From: Desulfobulbus alkaliphilus
GTDB lineage: Bacteria > Desulfobacterota > Desulfobulbia > Desulfobulbales > Desulfobulbaceae
Assembly (NCBI RefSeq): GCF_016918545.1
Contig: NZ_JAFFQC010000004.1
Coordinates: forward strand, 124,001-188,000
DNA length: 64,000 nt
Reading direction: 5' to 3'
Of the stretch, positions 22,861 through 31,521 are shown in pieces. The notes under the pieces were generated by a model. The model did no database searches. It was not told the origin of the DNA and worked only from the letters and a program-made list of their open reading frames with translations. Positions within the stretch are counted from its first letter, which is position 1; each line of letters opens with the position of its first letter. Position numbers and translations under genes: made by a program.

Positions 22861-24036
22861 CATTGCCCCACGATGTGGCATATATGCGGGGCCTATATAG
22901 TGACGTTGTGATCTGTTCGGACCCTCCTCCACAGTGAGCAGGTTTTCGGCAACAGCGGTTTCGATCAGTGCGCGCGCATCGTTGCCCGAAAGGGTCAGCT
23001 CTTGCGTCACCAATTTGATCAGCTGATTTTTCGATTGGCCTCCCTCGGTCTCGCTCACCAGCTCCGCCACTCGTTCAGGAGGGACGCTGTGTCGGTGCCA
23101 CAACTCGAAACGGCCGCTGAATGGGTCGCGGTGCAGGGTGAGCGGGTCACGAGGAACCGGGCCGTAACGCAGCTTGTCCAGGGTGAGCTTGAGGAAGTCA
23201 CCGTGCTCGCCGTCCGGGGTCTTGGTCCGCTTCATGGCTATCAGGGCAGCGCACCAGTCCCGCTTTGCGCCGGCTCCGCGCGGATCATTGCCGCCATCCT
23301 GCCCTGCTTGCGGTTTGGCTTGGTGGTCGGCAATGATCGCTCCGCAATTTCCAGGCAGGAGAACGTCGAACTTCAGCCTGTCCAGCGCAGCCCGGACTGC
23401 ACCGTTGTCGTTCTCATTCACGTTCGGGAAAAAGGACAGATATGGGTCGATGATAATCAAGTCCGCACCGGTCTCTTGCTGAACTTCACGCAGGGTTTTT
23501 AATCCGTCCTCGGTGCCCAGGTCGGGAACCTTGCTAAACAGCGGTATATGGATTCGGCGGAGGGCCTCGACTGCCTGGCCCTCATTTGCCTGGCTATAGC
23601 CATCAGACTGCCGCCGAACCATTTGCTGATAATAGCTGCCGGGGATCTCGGCTTGCAGCATGCAGCTCCGCACCGGCTTTGCGACCATGTAGCCAAGATA
23701 TTTCAAGGCAAGCGCCAGCTTGAAAAGCCCGTCTGACAAGAATGTTGTCTTGCCCACTCCACCGGGTGCCGTGAGAATGAGACCTTCGCCACGAACCAAA
23801 AGCGCCGCAGCCGGGGTGCCGATCAGCGGCTCCACGGGCGGGAATGGCTCGACCATGTACTGTTCAAGGGTTAGCACACGGTGGGGCTCGACATGATCGT
23901 GCCCGGCCTGGTGGTGTCCATCGCCCTGGCCTTGCCCGTACGCCAAACGCTCCTCCTCGCCCTGCCGCAGCATTTCGAAATACTCGGGCGGCGGTTCGGT
24001 GGGCATAGGGGGGCCGGTTTCGAGGAAAGCTGTCAT
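22783..24036 (-). CDS. RepA-like replicative helicase/ATPase (AAA_25)
   Basis: 417 aa from the ATG at 24036 (AAGGAGGTGG upstream). Walker A is TAPGGVGKTT (about 89-98), Walker B is LIIIDPYLSFF (about 190), and ADHQAKP serves as a sensor-like segment, matching the RecA-fold hexameric helicases of the RepA/AAA_25 group. A small C-terminal winged-helix region ends in HYIGPAYM. The fused protein of island 2 (27834-29990) matches it from RGEGLIL to the GPxY tail. The last residues are encoded inside the iteron cluster. Confidence 0.88.
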   Translation of the reverse strand: MTAFLETGPPMPTEPPPEYFEMLRQGEEERLAYGQGQGDGHHQAGHDHVEPHRVLTLEQYMVEPFPPVEPLIGTPAAALLVRGEGLILTAPGGVGKTTFLSDGLFKLALALKYLGYMVAKPVRSCMLQAEIPGSYYQQMVRRQSDGYSQANEGQAVEALRRIHIPLFSKVPDLGTEDGLKTLREVQQETGADLIIIDPYLSFFPNVNENDNGAVRAALDRLKFDVLLPGNCGAIIADHQAKPQAGQDGGNDPRGAGAKRDWCAALIAMKRTKTPDGEHGDFLKLTLDKLRYGPVPRDPLTLHRDPFSGRFELWHRHSVPPERVAELVSETEGGQSKNQLIKLVTQELTLSGNDARALIETAVAENLLTVEEGPNRSQRHYIGPAYMPHRGAMPSGSGACPGGSGPSGLSEPPLATNR

Positions 24037-24187
24037 GCGACCACCTCCTTGATGAGCATTGCAGAGGTGAATAAAAGACCACAAAACAGTACTTTCACTT
24101 GTGCGTGGCGGATGTGCAGGGTATAGTGCGGGTGTCTTGATTCCCGCCCTGCCCCTGGTCGCCACTGGGGGTGGGGTTTTTTCATTT

Positions 24188-24391
24188 TCACTGCCCGGCG
24201 ATGGTCTGCCGTTCAATGAACTCCGCCACGTCCTCGGCCTTATACTTGATGCTCCGGCCTACGCGGACAAAAGGGAGGGGATAGCGCTTCGTGGATCTCC
24301 AAACGGTCAGGGTGTCAACCTTGATGCCAAGGATTTCCGCAGCCTCGACTGGGGAAAGGAGGGGGGTGGTGGTCTTCTGTCCTCGATACAT
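24188..24391 (-). CDS. AlpA/excisionase-family DNA-binding protein
   Basis: 67 aa. LSPVEAAEILGIKVDTLTVWRSTKRYPLPFVRVGRSIKYKAEDVAEFIERQ is a complete HTH_17 (MerR-like winged helix) as in AlpA and phage excisionases. It likely controls integrase expression or serves as directionality factor. It lies upstream of the helicase gene in the same direction. Confidence 0.85.
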   Translation of the reverse strand: MYRGQKTTTPLLSPVEAAEILGIKVDTLTVWRSTKRYPLPFVRVGRSIKYKAEDVAEFIERQTIAGQ

Positions 24392-24591
24392 AGGAATATC
24401 TCCGTGCAGGTGTAGTTTATTCGTTACGGAGAGTTATAGCGGCACTTTTTGAGTGAAACAAATGTACTAAAATCGCTGGTCGGAAAAACATCACAGAGGG
24501 GCGGCAATTAACTGAAAAACAGGTAGTTGCGCGATACGGCGGGGCGGAAAAGACCTGACTATTTTTGTTCAGCGCAAAAACAAGGAGATAG

Positions 24592-24606
24592 CTTTACGCT
24601 GTAGTG
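24592..24606. promoter_or_regulatory. Degenerate operator-like site, copy 5
   Basis: CTTTACGCTGTAGTG followed by CTTTGGCGG; it resembles the other four palindromes but has lost one half-site. It lies in the ~230-bp spacer before the xis gene. Confidence 0.35.
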
Positions 24607-24622
24607 CTTTGGCGGGTGATGG

Positions 24623-25372
24623 TTATTTGTTTTCCTCCTTCTCTGACTCCCTGGTGGTGGCATTGGCCGTTTTACACCATTCCTTCACATAGCCAGTTCC
24701 TCGGGCGAATTGTTCACCAAAGATTGCTTTGAGCATTCCTGTCAGCTCGCTCTGTGTTGGTACTCGCTTCAGCGCATAGCGGTATTCACGGCCGATATCT
24801 TCAACCAGGGGCTTTATGCCTTCCGGCCGGCGGCGGCGGCCAACCTCCGCCAGCAGCCCTTCTCGCCCTTCATCGGCGTTGCCGTCTATGGCATCAATGA
24901 TATGGTGCAGCTGGTGCAGGGTCGTCTCTCTGCCGACGGAATACATGTGCGGTTTGTAGATGTTGCGGCCGGCTCTCGGGTTAGCTGGGTCGAACTCGGC
25001 GGTGTAGAGCAGTTTCGCGCGATGGACGCCACGCAACTCCTTGTCGAGCAGTTGGCGCGCATGGTGCCGAACCGATTCGATGGCGTCGCGCAGCTCCAGC
25101 GCCGCGGCTCTGATCCGCTCCAGCTCCTCACCAGCGTGTTGCGTGTAGGGGTCAGGGTTCTTGATGCCGGGCTTACGCTTCTGGCGATTGTAAATATCCT
25201 GATACGTGCGCCGCTCCCTGTCGTCACAGGCATAGCCATGAGCGATAAAACACAGGGTGTCCATAATATGGTGGGCGTCCGGCCCTTCGGGGAGCAGGGC
25301 AAGGATATTTTCCCGAACTTCGGTTGGTGGGGGGTCGTAACCGAGTAACCACTCGGGAAAGTCGGTGTGCAT
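24623..25372 (-). CDS. Hypothetical protein downstream of integrase
   Basis: 249 aa from the ATG at 25372 (GGGAGGG upstream); a longer frame overlapping the integrase gene was rejected. It is predominantly helical with many Arg/Glu/His. Segments such as AHHIMDTLCFIAHGYACDDRERRTYQDIYNRQKRKPG and TQSELTGMLKAIFGEQFARG suggest a soluble DNA- or protein-binding role, but no family is recognised. It shares the integrase's direction and is separated from it by ~100 bp containing an imperfect inverted repeat. Confidence 0.65.
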   Translation of the reverse strand: MHTDFPEWLLGYDPPPTEVRENILALLPEGPDAHHIMDTLCFIAHGYACDDRERRTYQDIYNRQKRKPGIKNPDPYTQHAGEELERIRAAALELRDAIESVRHHARQLLDKELRGVHRAKLLYTAEFDPANPRAGRNIYKPHMYSVGRETTLHQLHHIIDAIDGNADEGREGLLAEVGRRRRPEGIKPLVEDIGREYRYALKRVPTQSELTGMLKAIFGEQFARGTGYVKEWCKTANATTRESEKEENK

Positions 25373-25476
25373 GTAATAGCCCTCCCTAGGGCCTCCCTGG
25401 TGAGGATGACGGGTAGGCCGCCAGGGTCGCGGCTTTTCGGGTGGCCTCCCTAACCCGTCAATTTCTTGTACAGCTG

Positions 25477-26703
25477 CTACTCGCCGCCGGCCTGGCGCAA
25501 CTTGACCACTTTCGGCTCCTGGTCCCTGGTCGCCATCATGGCATCCGCGGCTTTCTCCATGGCGCACCGAACCGGGTCCAGGTCGAGACGCGCATATATC
25601 GCCGTTGTGGCCTGGTTCTTGTGGTTCAGGCTCTTGCCGATAACCGGGAGGCTTGCACCGGTCATTGCCTGCCAGGAACCCATGGTCCGGCGCAGATCGT
25701 GAATCCGAGCGCCCTCGATGCCGGCGGCCTTGCAGATACGCGCCCATCCCTTCTTCGGCTCCACCAGATGGCCGGTCTTGCCCGATCCGGGGAAAACGAA
25801 AAGGCTCTTGATTTGCTCTCGCCTGATCCGCAGCAACTCCACCACGGCCGGCACCAGCGCCACGGTTTGCGGGGTTCCGTTCTTGGTCCGCCCTATCCGC
25901 CAGGTGCCAGCTTCCAAGTCCAGGTCAGCCCATTTCATCTCGAGCACGTTGGCCCTTCTCGCACCGGTGAGCAGGGCAACAGCGAAAAAGTCACGGGTGG
26001 TTTCGTTCGGCTCCAGCTCCAAGGCCTCAAAGAACCTCCGTAATTCATCGCCAGACAGGAACCGGTCGCGGGCCTCTTCAGTGTATCTGCGGATACCGGC
26101 GCAGGGATTATTCCCTGCCCACAAGCCGAACTCGATCGCGCGGCCGAAAACGCTGCTGATCAGGGCAAGGATGCGGTTGGCCGTGGTCGGTCGGTCCTTG
26201 CCAATCCTGACATGCAGGTCGGCAATGTCTTTGCGGGTGATCGCGGATAACCTCTTTTTGCCCAGGGGTCGTGCAATGTGGCGCTTGTAGGATTCCTCGT
26301 CGGCCTGCCAGGTGAGCTTGTGCTGCTTCGCGTGCCTCTCTAAATATTGACAGAACAGGTCGTCAAAGGTATCTTCGTTTCGCATAGCGCGCTTCTGCTC
26401 GGCGGGGTTGTTGCCGGCTGCGAATTCGGCATTAAGCCTCTCGGCCTCTTTACGAACTTGCTCGATGGACAGCCCTGACCCAGGTGTGCCGATGGTCACA
26501 CGCACCGGGCGTCCATGGTGCCAGCGGTAGAGCATGAATGTTTTCTTTCCCGTCGAATGGACCCTGATAAGCAGATGCGGCACCTTGGTATCGTAGTATT
26601 CAACCCGGCCCTTCTCTGGAACGGGCAGGCCGGTGATGCTCTTCAGGGTGAAGTTTATTTTTCTCTCTTCGTCGGTGCGGATCGCTTTTTTTTTCTTTTC
26701 CAT
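25477..26703 (-). CDS. int: Tyrosine integrase, P4/DUF4102 type (island 1)
   Basis: 408 aa. The N-terminal arm-binding DUF4102-like domain (KINFTLKSITGLPVPEKGRV...YDTKVPHLLIRVHSTGKKTFML) is followed by a SAM-like core-binding domain and the catalytic domain. Its Arg is in LLTGARRANVLEMKW (about 247), HxxR in IHDLRRTMGSW (about 331), and the late His and nucleophile Tyr in LNHKNQATTAIYARL (about 355-368). It recombines the tRNA-Lys 3' end. Four 11-bp arm repeats lie immediately upstream of its start. Confidence 0.95.
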   Translation of the reverse strand: MEKKKKAIRTDEERKINFTLKSITGLPVPEKGRVEYYDTKVPHLLIRVHSTGKKTFMLYRWHHGRPVRVTIGTPGSGLSIEQVRKEAERLNAEFAAGNNPAEQKRAMRNEDTFDDLFCQYLERHAKQHKLTWQADEESYKRHIARPLGKKRLSAITRKDIADLHVRIGKDRPTTANRILALISSVFGRAIEFGLWAGNNPCAGIRRYTEEARDRFLSGDELRRFFEALELEPNETTRDFFAVALLTGARRANVLEMKWADLDLEAGTWRIGRTKNGTPQTVALVPAVVELLRIRREQIKSLFVFPGSGKTGHLVEPKKGWARICKAAGIEGARIHDLRRTMGSWQAMTGASLPVIGKSLNHKNQATTAIYARLDLDPVRCAMEKAADAMMATRDQEPKVVKLRQAGGE

Positions 26704-26723
26704 GGACCCATTGACTCCACGTT

Positions 26724-26763
26724 GGGGTTAGGTTGGGGTTAGGTCGGGGTTAGGTCGGGGTTA
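26724..26763 (+). repeat. Integrase arm-type sites, right end of island 1 (4 copies)
   Basis: GGGGTTAGGT repeated at 26724, 26735, 26746 and (partial) 26757 with an 11-bp period, 20 bp upstream of the integrase start. The same unit occurs twice at 14280-14299. Confidence 0.75.
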
Positions 26764-26883
26764 TGTTTTCGGTCATTTTTGGGTGGTTTTAATCAATCTT
26801 CGTCAAGGTACGATTAACAGTAACTACCTGTTTTGTCAAGGTGTATCGTTTTCCGTCAATATTGGTAAATCTTGCGCCCCACA

Positions 26884-26978
26884 GACTCTTAATCAATTGG
26901 TCTGGGGTTCGAATCCCTAACGGCCCACCATAAAAACAGGCACTTAGCTGGCATTCAGTTAAGTGCCTGTTGTTTTTC
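26884..26978 (+). repeat. Attachment site between islands 1 and 2 (tRNA-Lys 3' fragment)
   Basis: 95 bp identical to 53902-53996, covering the tRNA 3' fragment (anticodon loop to CCA, 26884-26930) and the terminator hairpin behind it. The first 19 bp also match the tRNA at 14186. It marks the right end of island 1 and the left end of island 2. It lacks the 5' half and is not a tRNA gene. Confidence 0.92.
26935..26977 (+). terminator. Terminator copy behind displaced tRNA-Lys fragment
   Basis: Stem CAGGCACTTA/TAAGTGCCTG with a 13-nt loop, then TTGTTTTT. The identical copy at 53953-53995 is the host's original tRNA-Lys terminator. Confidence 0.85.
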
Positions 26979-27487
26979 GCCTCTCTAATCCCAACATAGT
27001 CCCAGTTTTTGTGCGCGCACCTCGTGTCCCGTGGCTGAGATTATTCCGATGTAGCGTCCTTTTCTCAATCGCCATTTCTCACACCATTCGTCTCCACATC
27101 TCTACACCCCAGTCGATTTCTGCATCCTGTTTACCCTGCTGTATTATACCAGCCATTCCTCCTCGCCGCCTTTCAAGAAGCCCAGAGGTCGGGGGTAACA
27201 AGAAAATATAGTCCGACATGTTTTACTCTCCGACCTTGAGCTGGTGCATTCTCGCATCCCAACGATGAGTCGAGAAAAGGGGGGCAACCGATTGGGCCAA
27301 CGAATTGCTTTGCGGCAGAGGTTTACCCTTACGGGGCATGCACCCCTCACCTGCTAATAATACGCGACTTTGCGCAGCTGCAGACATTTATACTGCACCC
27401 CAATAAGTCTCCCAGACCGTCGAGCAAAAAAACACCTACAAGTGTTTTTTCCTAAGGGTACGAATTCATGACCATTAATCTCACTCA
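26979..27487. other. Gene-free left end of island 2
   Basis: Contains the arm sites (26989-27004) and a small AAAAACAC/GTGTTTTTT hairpin near 27428-27450. An open frame on the minus strand (27144-27350) has no start signals or family features. Nothing else recognised. Confidence 0.5.
26989..27004 (+). repeat. Integrase arm-type sites, left end of island 2 (2 copies)
   Basis: TCCCAACATAGTCCCA: two 11-bp-spaced copies of the unit that occurs four times at 53732-53770 next to the island 2 integrase. Confidence 0.75.
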
Positions 27488-27531
27488 ATACGCAATTTGC
27501 GTATAAGTGCCTGAATTAACTATATTTTAAA
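27488..27531 (+). promoter_or_regulatory. Promoter with overlapping operator of the island 2 replication genes
   Basis: Perfect palindrome ATACGCAA-T-TTGCGTAT (27488-27504) overlaps the -35-like TTGCGT; 18 bp further lies TATATT. The start would be ~60 bp upstream of the AlpA-like gene. The geometry suggests repression, perhaps autoregulation. Confidence 0.5.
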
Positions 27532-27594
27532 CATTGAACCAGTGCGCACAGGTTAGTATATTACATCAAAACTTACTTAACAAAGAGGTGAGCA

Positions 27595-27837
27595 ATGAAA
27601 GATATTTTTGAGGAGATGGCAGCTCGGTGGCCATCGGCAATCGTGGAACGATCAAAACTCAGTGAGTTTACCGGAGGCGCCATTGCTCCAGGTACGATTG
27701 CCAATGCAGATTCCCAGGGCCGGGGGCCAGCAGTCCGCTTGAAAATTGGAAACAGGCGGGTTGCCTATCCAGTTTCAGCAGTGGTGGAATGGCTCAAGGC
27801 TCGAGCAACTGTGATCGACACAAAATATGAACGATGA
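27595..27837 (+). CDS. AlpA-like HTH regulator
   Basis: 80 aa. WPSAIVERSKLSEFTGGAIAPGTIANADSQGRGP followed by VRLKIGNRRVAYPVSAVVEWLKAR is a small winged-helix of the AlpA/excisionase kind: HTH, a beta wing with the GNRRVAYP strand, and a closing helix. AAAGAGGTG lies before the ATG. Its last codons overlap the primase-helicase start (ATGA), so the two are co-translated. It is preceded by a promoter with an overlapping palindrome. Confidence 0.75.
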   Translation: MKDIFEEMAARWPSAIVERSKLSEFTGGAIAPGTIANADSQGRGPAVRLKIGNRRVAYPVSAVVEWLKARATVIDTKYER

Positions 27838-29990
27838 TTACTCGCGACGGTACCGCAGGTGTTGTATCCATTTATCAGGGAGGGACGGATTTGACAGGCC
27901 AAGCAAACAATCATTTAGCAAGTACACCTGAAATTAGCTTAGAATCCAAAAACTTATTAGATCTGAATGGAAGATTAAACCCACCGCCAAAGCAAGACAT
28001 CTCAGAAGCAGAATTTCATTTGCTGCTACTGGACCGAACGGCAACTGAATTCACATTCCAGACTTTCGACGACGACAAGAACCGAAAAGACCAATCGCTA
28101 ATTCGTGTTTTACGTGGCACCCTTAAACAGCACTGGGAGGAACTGTGCTATTTGAACAACAAAGGAGCGGGGGTTTTCGTCACCATCAATGTTACTGCTG
28201 GCAATCGACGCAGAAAGAAAGATGTAATAGAGACCAGAGCCATCTGGCAGGAGGACGATGGCGAAGGAAAACCATTGCCTTGCAACCCCCATTTTGTGAT
28301 TGAGACTAGTCCAGGCAAATTTCATCGACTTATATTGACTCGTACCGATCAGGTCGATGAATTTGAATCAATCCAGCAACGTCTCGTTTTAGACTATGGT
28401 TCGGATAAAAATGCTGCTGATCGATCTCGTGTCCTCCGGCTGGCTGGTTTCAACCACATGAAGGATCCTTGCCAACCTTTTCTGGTATCAGTGCATGATT
28501 TTATGATTGCTCCTCGTTGGTCATGGGACGAAATTAAGCAAATATTTCCACCCGTGGGTATGACCAGAGAGGGTAATGCAAAGACCAGAAGCACCCCTAA
28601 AACCGAATCCGACGCAACTGGCCGCCTAAGCAACCCCGATGTCGACAAGATCCAAGCAGCTCTCAATCATATAGACCCTGATGTGGAGTACAATGACTGG
28701 GTCGATATTGGGATGGCCCTTCACCATGAATTTAAAGGTTCCCTTGAAGGCTTGCTCATATGGGATAAATGGTCTGCCAAGGGGAGAAAGTTTCAGCAAG
28801 GTGAGTGCCCTAGAAAATGGGGCACCTTCTCAAACAGCGGGGATATCGCAATAGCAACTCTTTTCCACAAAGCAGTTGCAAATGGTTGGAAAGGGCGAGA
28901 TCGCCCGGAAGAAGACTTCGCTAGCTTGTCCAGTGAGCTCATAAGTCCTGTGAAGGAACAAAACCAGTACCAAATCGTTAATGCCCAGAAATTCCTTAAC
29001 ACTGATTTTCCCCCTCCAAATCCTCTTTACGGTAACACTCGCGATGCTCTTATGGTGCGTGGGGAAGGTTTAATTTTGGCAGGTACAGGCGGCACCGGAA
29101 AAACCACCCTTATCACTGACTTTGCCGTTCGCGCCGCCATGGGGGAGGACTTCCTTGACTTCAAGGCATCCGGCCCAATGCGAATTTTGATCCTGCAGGC
29201 AGAACTACCGATGGGGTATTATAAAGAACTCCTTGTTGATCAGCTTGAGGGATATCGTTCGGGTAATCCGGAAAAGGTAGGGTTGGTGGATGAAAACCTC
29301 TTCATAGCCATTCTCACCGCAGTACCAAATCTAACAGTTGGAGATACGCTCCGCAGAATCAAGGCTGAAGTTGAACGGGTCAAGGCCGATATCGTGATAT
29401 GTGACCCTTTCTTGAGCTTCTTCCAACTCAAAGAGGAGAATAACAACACAGAAGTTCGGCGTGTGCTTGACCAATTTAAACACATTGTCCTGGCACCATG
29501 TAACTGCGCCAGCCTGATCACCGATCATGTCACAAAGGTAGTTGCCGGAGATAACAATTTGCCTATCACCCCTCGAGGTGGTGAGGCAAAACGAGACTGG
29601 TGTGCCACCTTACTTGGTATTCGTCACGACAAGCATGCCAAAAACACAAAAGCTCTCAATCTTACCATCCAAAAGCAACGCTATGGTCCCCGTCAAGACA
29701 ATCACTTTCTCCTCCACCGTTGCGATTTGACCCGGCACTTCGTTCTCTTTAATCCAGGGGAGACACACCACAAGGCTGTCGCAACCATCATCGATAAATT
29801 CGGCAAGCCGATATCGAAAAACGATCTGGTGCAAGAGGTTAGTAGACAAATGGGCCTGTCAATGCATGCTGCTCGAAACACCATCGAAAAGGCTATCACC
29901 ACTGGATGGATCAAGGCCGAAAAGGGTAAGCGTAAAAGTATCCAACACATGCTAGGACCGACCTACTTAAACCAGGAGGCGAGGTCATGA
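27834..29990 (+). CDS. Fused RepB-like primase / PriCT_2 / RecA-fold helicase
   Basis: 718 aa. The N-terminal 60-250 is a RepB-type primase fold (VFVTINVTAGNRRRKKDVIE, ETSPGKFHRLIL, AADRSRVLRLAGFNHMKDP). Residues about 265-350 form a primase C-terminal helical domain (IQAALNHIDPDVEYNDWVDIGMALHHEF). From about 400 a AAA_25 helicase follows with Walker A GTGGTGKTT and Walker B IVICDPFLSFF, and the tail ends in HMLGPTYL. It replicates the excised island. The helicase half is related to the stand-alone helicase of island 1, while the primase half is of a different family from that island's CHC2 primase. Confidence 0.88.
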   Translation: MITRDGTAGVVSIYQGGTDLTGQANNHLASTPEISLESKNLLDLNGRLNPPPKQDISEAEFHLLLLDRTATEFTFQTFDDDKNRKDQSLIRVLRGTLKQHWEELCYLNNKGAGVFVTINVTAGNRRRKKDVIETRAIWQEDDGEGKPLPCNPHFVIETSPGKFHRLILTRTDQVDEFESIQQRLVLDYGSDKNAADRSRVLRLAGFNHMKDPCQPFLVSVHDFMIAPRWSWDEIKQIFPPVGMTREGNAKTRSTPKTESDATGRLSNPDVDKIQAALNHIDPDVEYNDWVDIGMALHHEFKGSLEGLLIWDKWSAKGRKFQQGECPRKWGTFSNSGDIAIATLFHKAVANGWKGRDRPEEDFASLSSELISPVKEQNQYQIVNAQKFLNTDFPPPNPLYGNTRDALMVRGEGLILAGTGGTGKTTLITDFAVRAAMGEDFLDFKASGPMRILILQAELPMGYYKELLVDQLEGYRSGNPEKVGLVDENLFIAILTAVPNLTVGDTLRRIKAEVERVKADIVICDPFLSFFQLKEENNNTEVRRVLDQFKHIVLAPCNCASLITDHVTKVVAGDNNLPITPRGGEAKRDWCATLLGIRHDKHAKNTKALNLTIQKQRYGPRQDNHFLLHRCDLTRHFVLFNPGETHHKAVATIIDKFGKPISKNDLVQEVSRQMGLSMHAARNTIEKAITTGWIKAEKGKRKSIQHMLGPTYLNQEARS

Positions 29991-30640
29991 GAGGAGATAT
30001 GGACACGACAGGAACCATACAGCCCCAGTGAACGCAGCTGTATCCCACAGTTTTGCGGACCAGGTCCAGGATTACTCCACAAAGGTTAGGTCTTCAGCTG
30101 ACAGGACTGGGTCACGCGTCAGCACTATGGTTGACTTCAAACAGGGCTTGACGCAGTGTAATCAACCGATATCATTAAACATTTTGCACGTCAAATCACC
30201 ACCACGTCAAAAGCAGTTGACACAGTTCAACATGCTGTAATTATTGAATTAATCCAGAGCGTCAATGAGTCTATATATTAGTACCACTGCTGACGCAGTG
30301 GTTGTATGTACCAAAATACCCCCCACTGGAAACAAGAATCCTCAAAACGGCAGTGGATTGAAACAACTCAACAACCCCTGTAAAGTTTTTAGAATGCCAG
30401 AACGCGAAAAACGTTCTGGCGTATACCAAACCTACAACCTGAACCGTCCGGTAACGCCCGGCAAGGATGACAAATGAGATATTGTACATGAAGGCCCTCG
30501 AAAGTGTTCTCATCAATATAGACGAGATAATCACCCTTGGGTGTCCCCCCAATGGAATAATATTCATGCATCTTATCAAATCCTAGGATACAAAAACCAC
30601 ATTCAATGTGGCAATTAAAACTCAGCCATCAAGAGATGAT
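29991..30640. other. Non-coding stretch with TTGAC/GTCAA repeats, candidate origin of island 2
   Basis: No convincing gene. From about 30090 to 30310 there are at least eight TTGAC- or GTCAA-containing units (TTGACTTC, TTGACGCAGTG, ACGTCAAATC, ACGTCAAAAG, TTGACACAG, GCGTCAATGAG, CTGACGCAGTGG), some in inverse orientation, right behind the replication gene. Iteron function is inferred. Confidence 0.45.
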
Positions 30641-30868
30641 ATGGACAAAGAACTTGAAGTAACCCAAAAAATAATCATGGCTCAATGTAATTTTAACCTC
30701 TCATTCGATCAAGCGCTGAGGCTGATTCAGCATATAAATGCTATAGAACATAATGAGAAACTTATTGCTATCGCTCAAAAACAGTACAAGATGCTTGAGC
30801 ATATAGCTCGTCAATGCTCTTCAATGGCAGAATACGCAGATCAAATGGTAAACGATCGGATCTACTAG
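30641..30868 (+). CDS. Small helical hypothetical protein
   Basis: 75 aa from the ATG at 30641; a GTG at 30608 would add 11 residues. Two or three helices (MDKELEVTQKIIMAQCNFNL, IQHINAIEHNEKLIAIAQKQ), no membrane segment, no family recognised. It stands alone on the plus strand behind the candidate origin; a weak AGAG is the only ribosome-binding signal. Confidence 0.5.
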   Translation: MDKELEVTQKIIMAQCNFNLSFDQALRLIQHINAIEHNEKLIAIAQKQYKMLEHIARQCSSMAEYADQMVNDRIY

Positions 30869-30899
30869 AAACTATCCGGAGTTTGCTGGATAGATTCAC

Positions 30900-31310
30900 T
30901 CATGCGATTGTGGGGGCTGCCCGATCAAGCAACCCCCGCAACTGCCTGACCACATCATGGTCATCAAGATCCTCAGCAACCTTGTCACTCCCCCAGGAAA
31001 GCCCCCGCCGCTGAAACTCCGGACACCTTCGCTCAAGATACCAACGGCTGACGGCAACATCCCCGGCCTCGATAGCCATGATAACGTTCCGCTTGGCCAT
31101 CAGTGCCGGCCGATCTTGAAGCTGTTGAAATCGGTCGCGGAACTCAGGCTGCCTCTCAAGTAATCGATAATATGCATCTTTTGTGATGCCGGCAATTTCC
31201 AAGGCCTGCTTGACGGTAACCCCGAAACTGAAGGCTATCTCGAGCTTGACAATAACGCTATCATCAATGGTCGTCGGTCGCCCCGGACCCCGATTCTGCA
31301 ATGCTTTCAT
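30900..31310 (-). CDS. HTH protein resembling phage terminase small subunits
   Basis: 136 aa from the ATG at 31310 (GGTGAG upstream). The N-terminal GRPTTIDDSVIVKLEIAFSF and the following GVTVKQALEIAGITKDAYYRLLERQPEF give a helix-turn-helix; ALMAKRNVIMAIEAGDVAVS and RWYLERRCPEF match the second half of small-terminase/homeodomain-like phage proteins. Its role in a BREX island is unclear: it may be a residual packaging gene or a regulator. A TATAAT box lies 46 bp upstream of the start. Confidence 0.65.
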   Translation of the reverse strand: MKALQNRGPGRPTTIDDSVIVKLEIAFSFGVTVKQALEIAGITKDAYYRLLERQPEFRDRFQQLQDRPALMAKRNVIMAIEAGDVAVSRWYLERRCPEFQRRGLSWGSDKVAEDLDDHDVVRQLRGLLDRAAPTIA

Positions 31311-31355
31311 CTCACCACCCCCATCCAGCAATTAACAACTCCATAATTAACTGAT

Positions 31356-31386
31356 ATTATACAGCAAAACCAAATGTTTCGCCAAT
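31356..31386 (-). promoter_or_regulatory. Promoter of the 30900-31310 gene
   Basis: Minus strand: TTGGCG, 18-bp spacer, TATAAT (31361-31356). Confidence 0.45.
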
Positions 31387-31521
31387 CTTAAGAGGGTGAA
31401 AGCACCCATTGGTTATCATCTACCCTGATCAGTCTCACCAGTGACCGCAGGAAATACATATTGAAACCCAGCGAATACTCCACGAACTACTGGTGCACCA
31501 CTGCACTCCTTGCCGGGCACA

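Noticed and set aside
26884-26930. Second tRNA-Lys gene (also at 53902-53948)
   Set aside because: Only the part from the anticodon loop to CCA is present; these are displaced attachment-site fragments.
27144-27350. 68-codon minus-strand ORF at the left end of island 2
   Set aside because: No ribosome-binding site, odd composition and no recognisable motif.
30350-30362. CRISPR-repeat-like GTGGATTGAAAC
   Set aside because: Occurs once; no second repeat, no spacers, no cas genes nearby.
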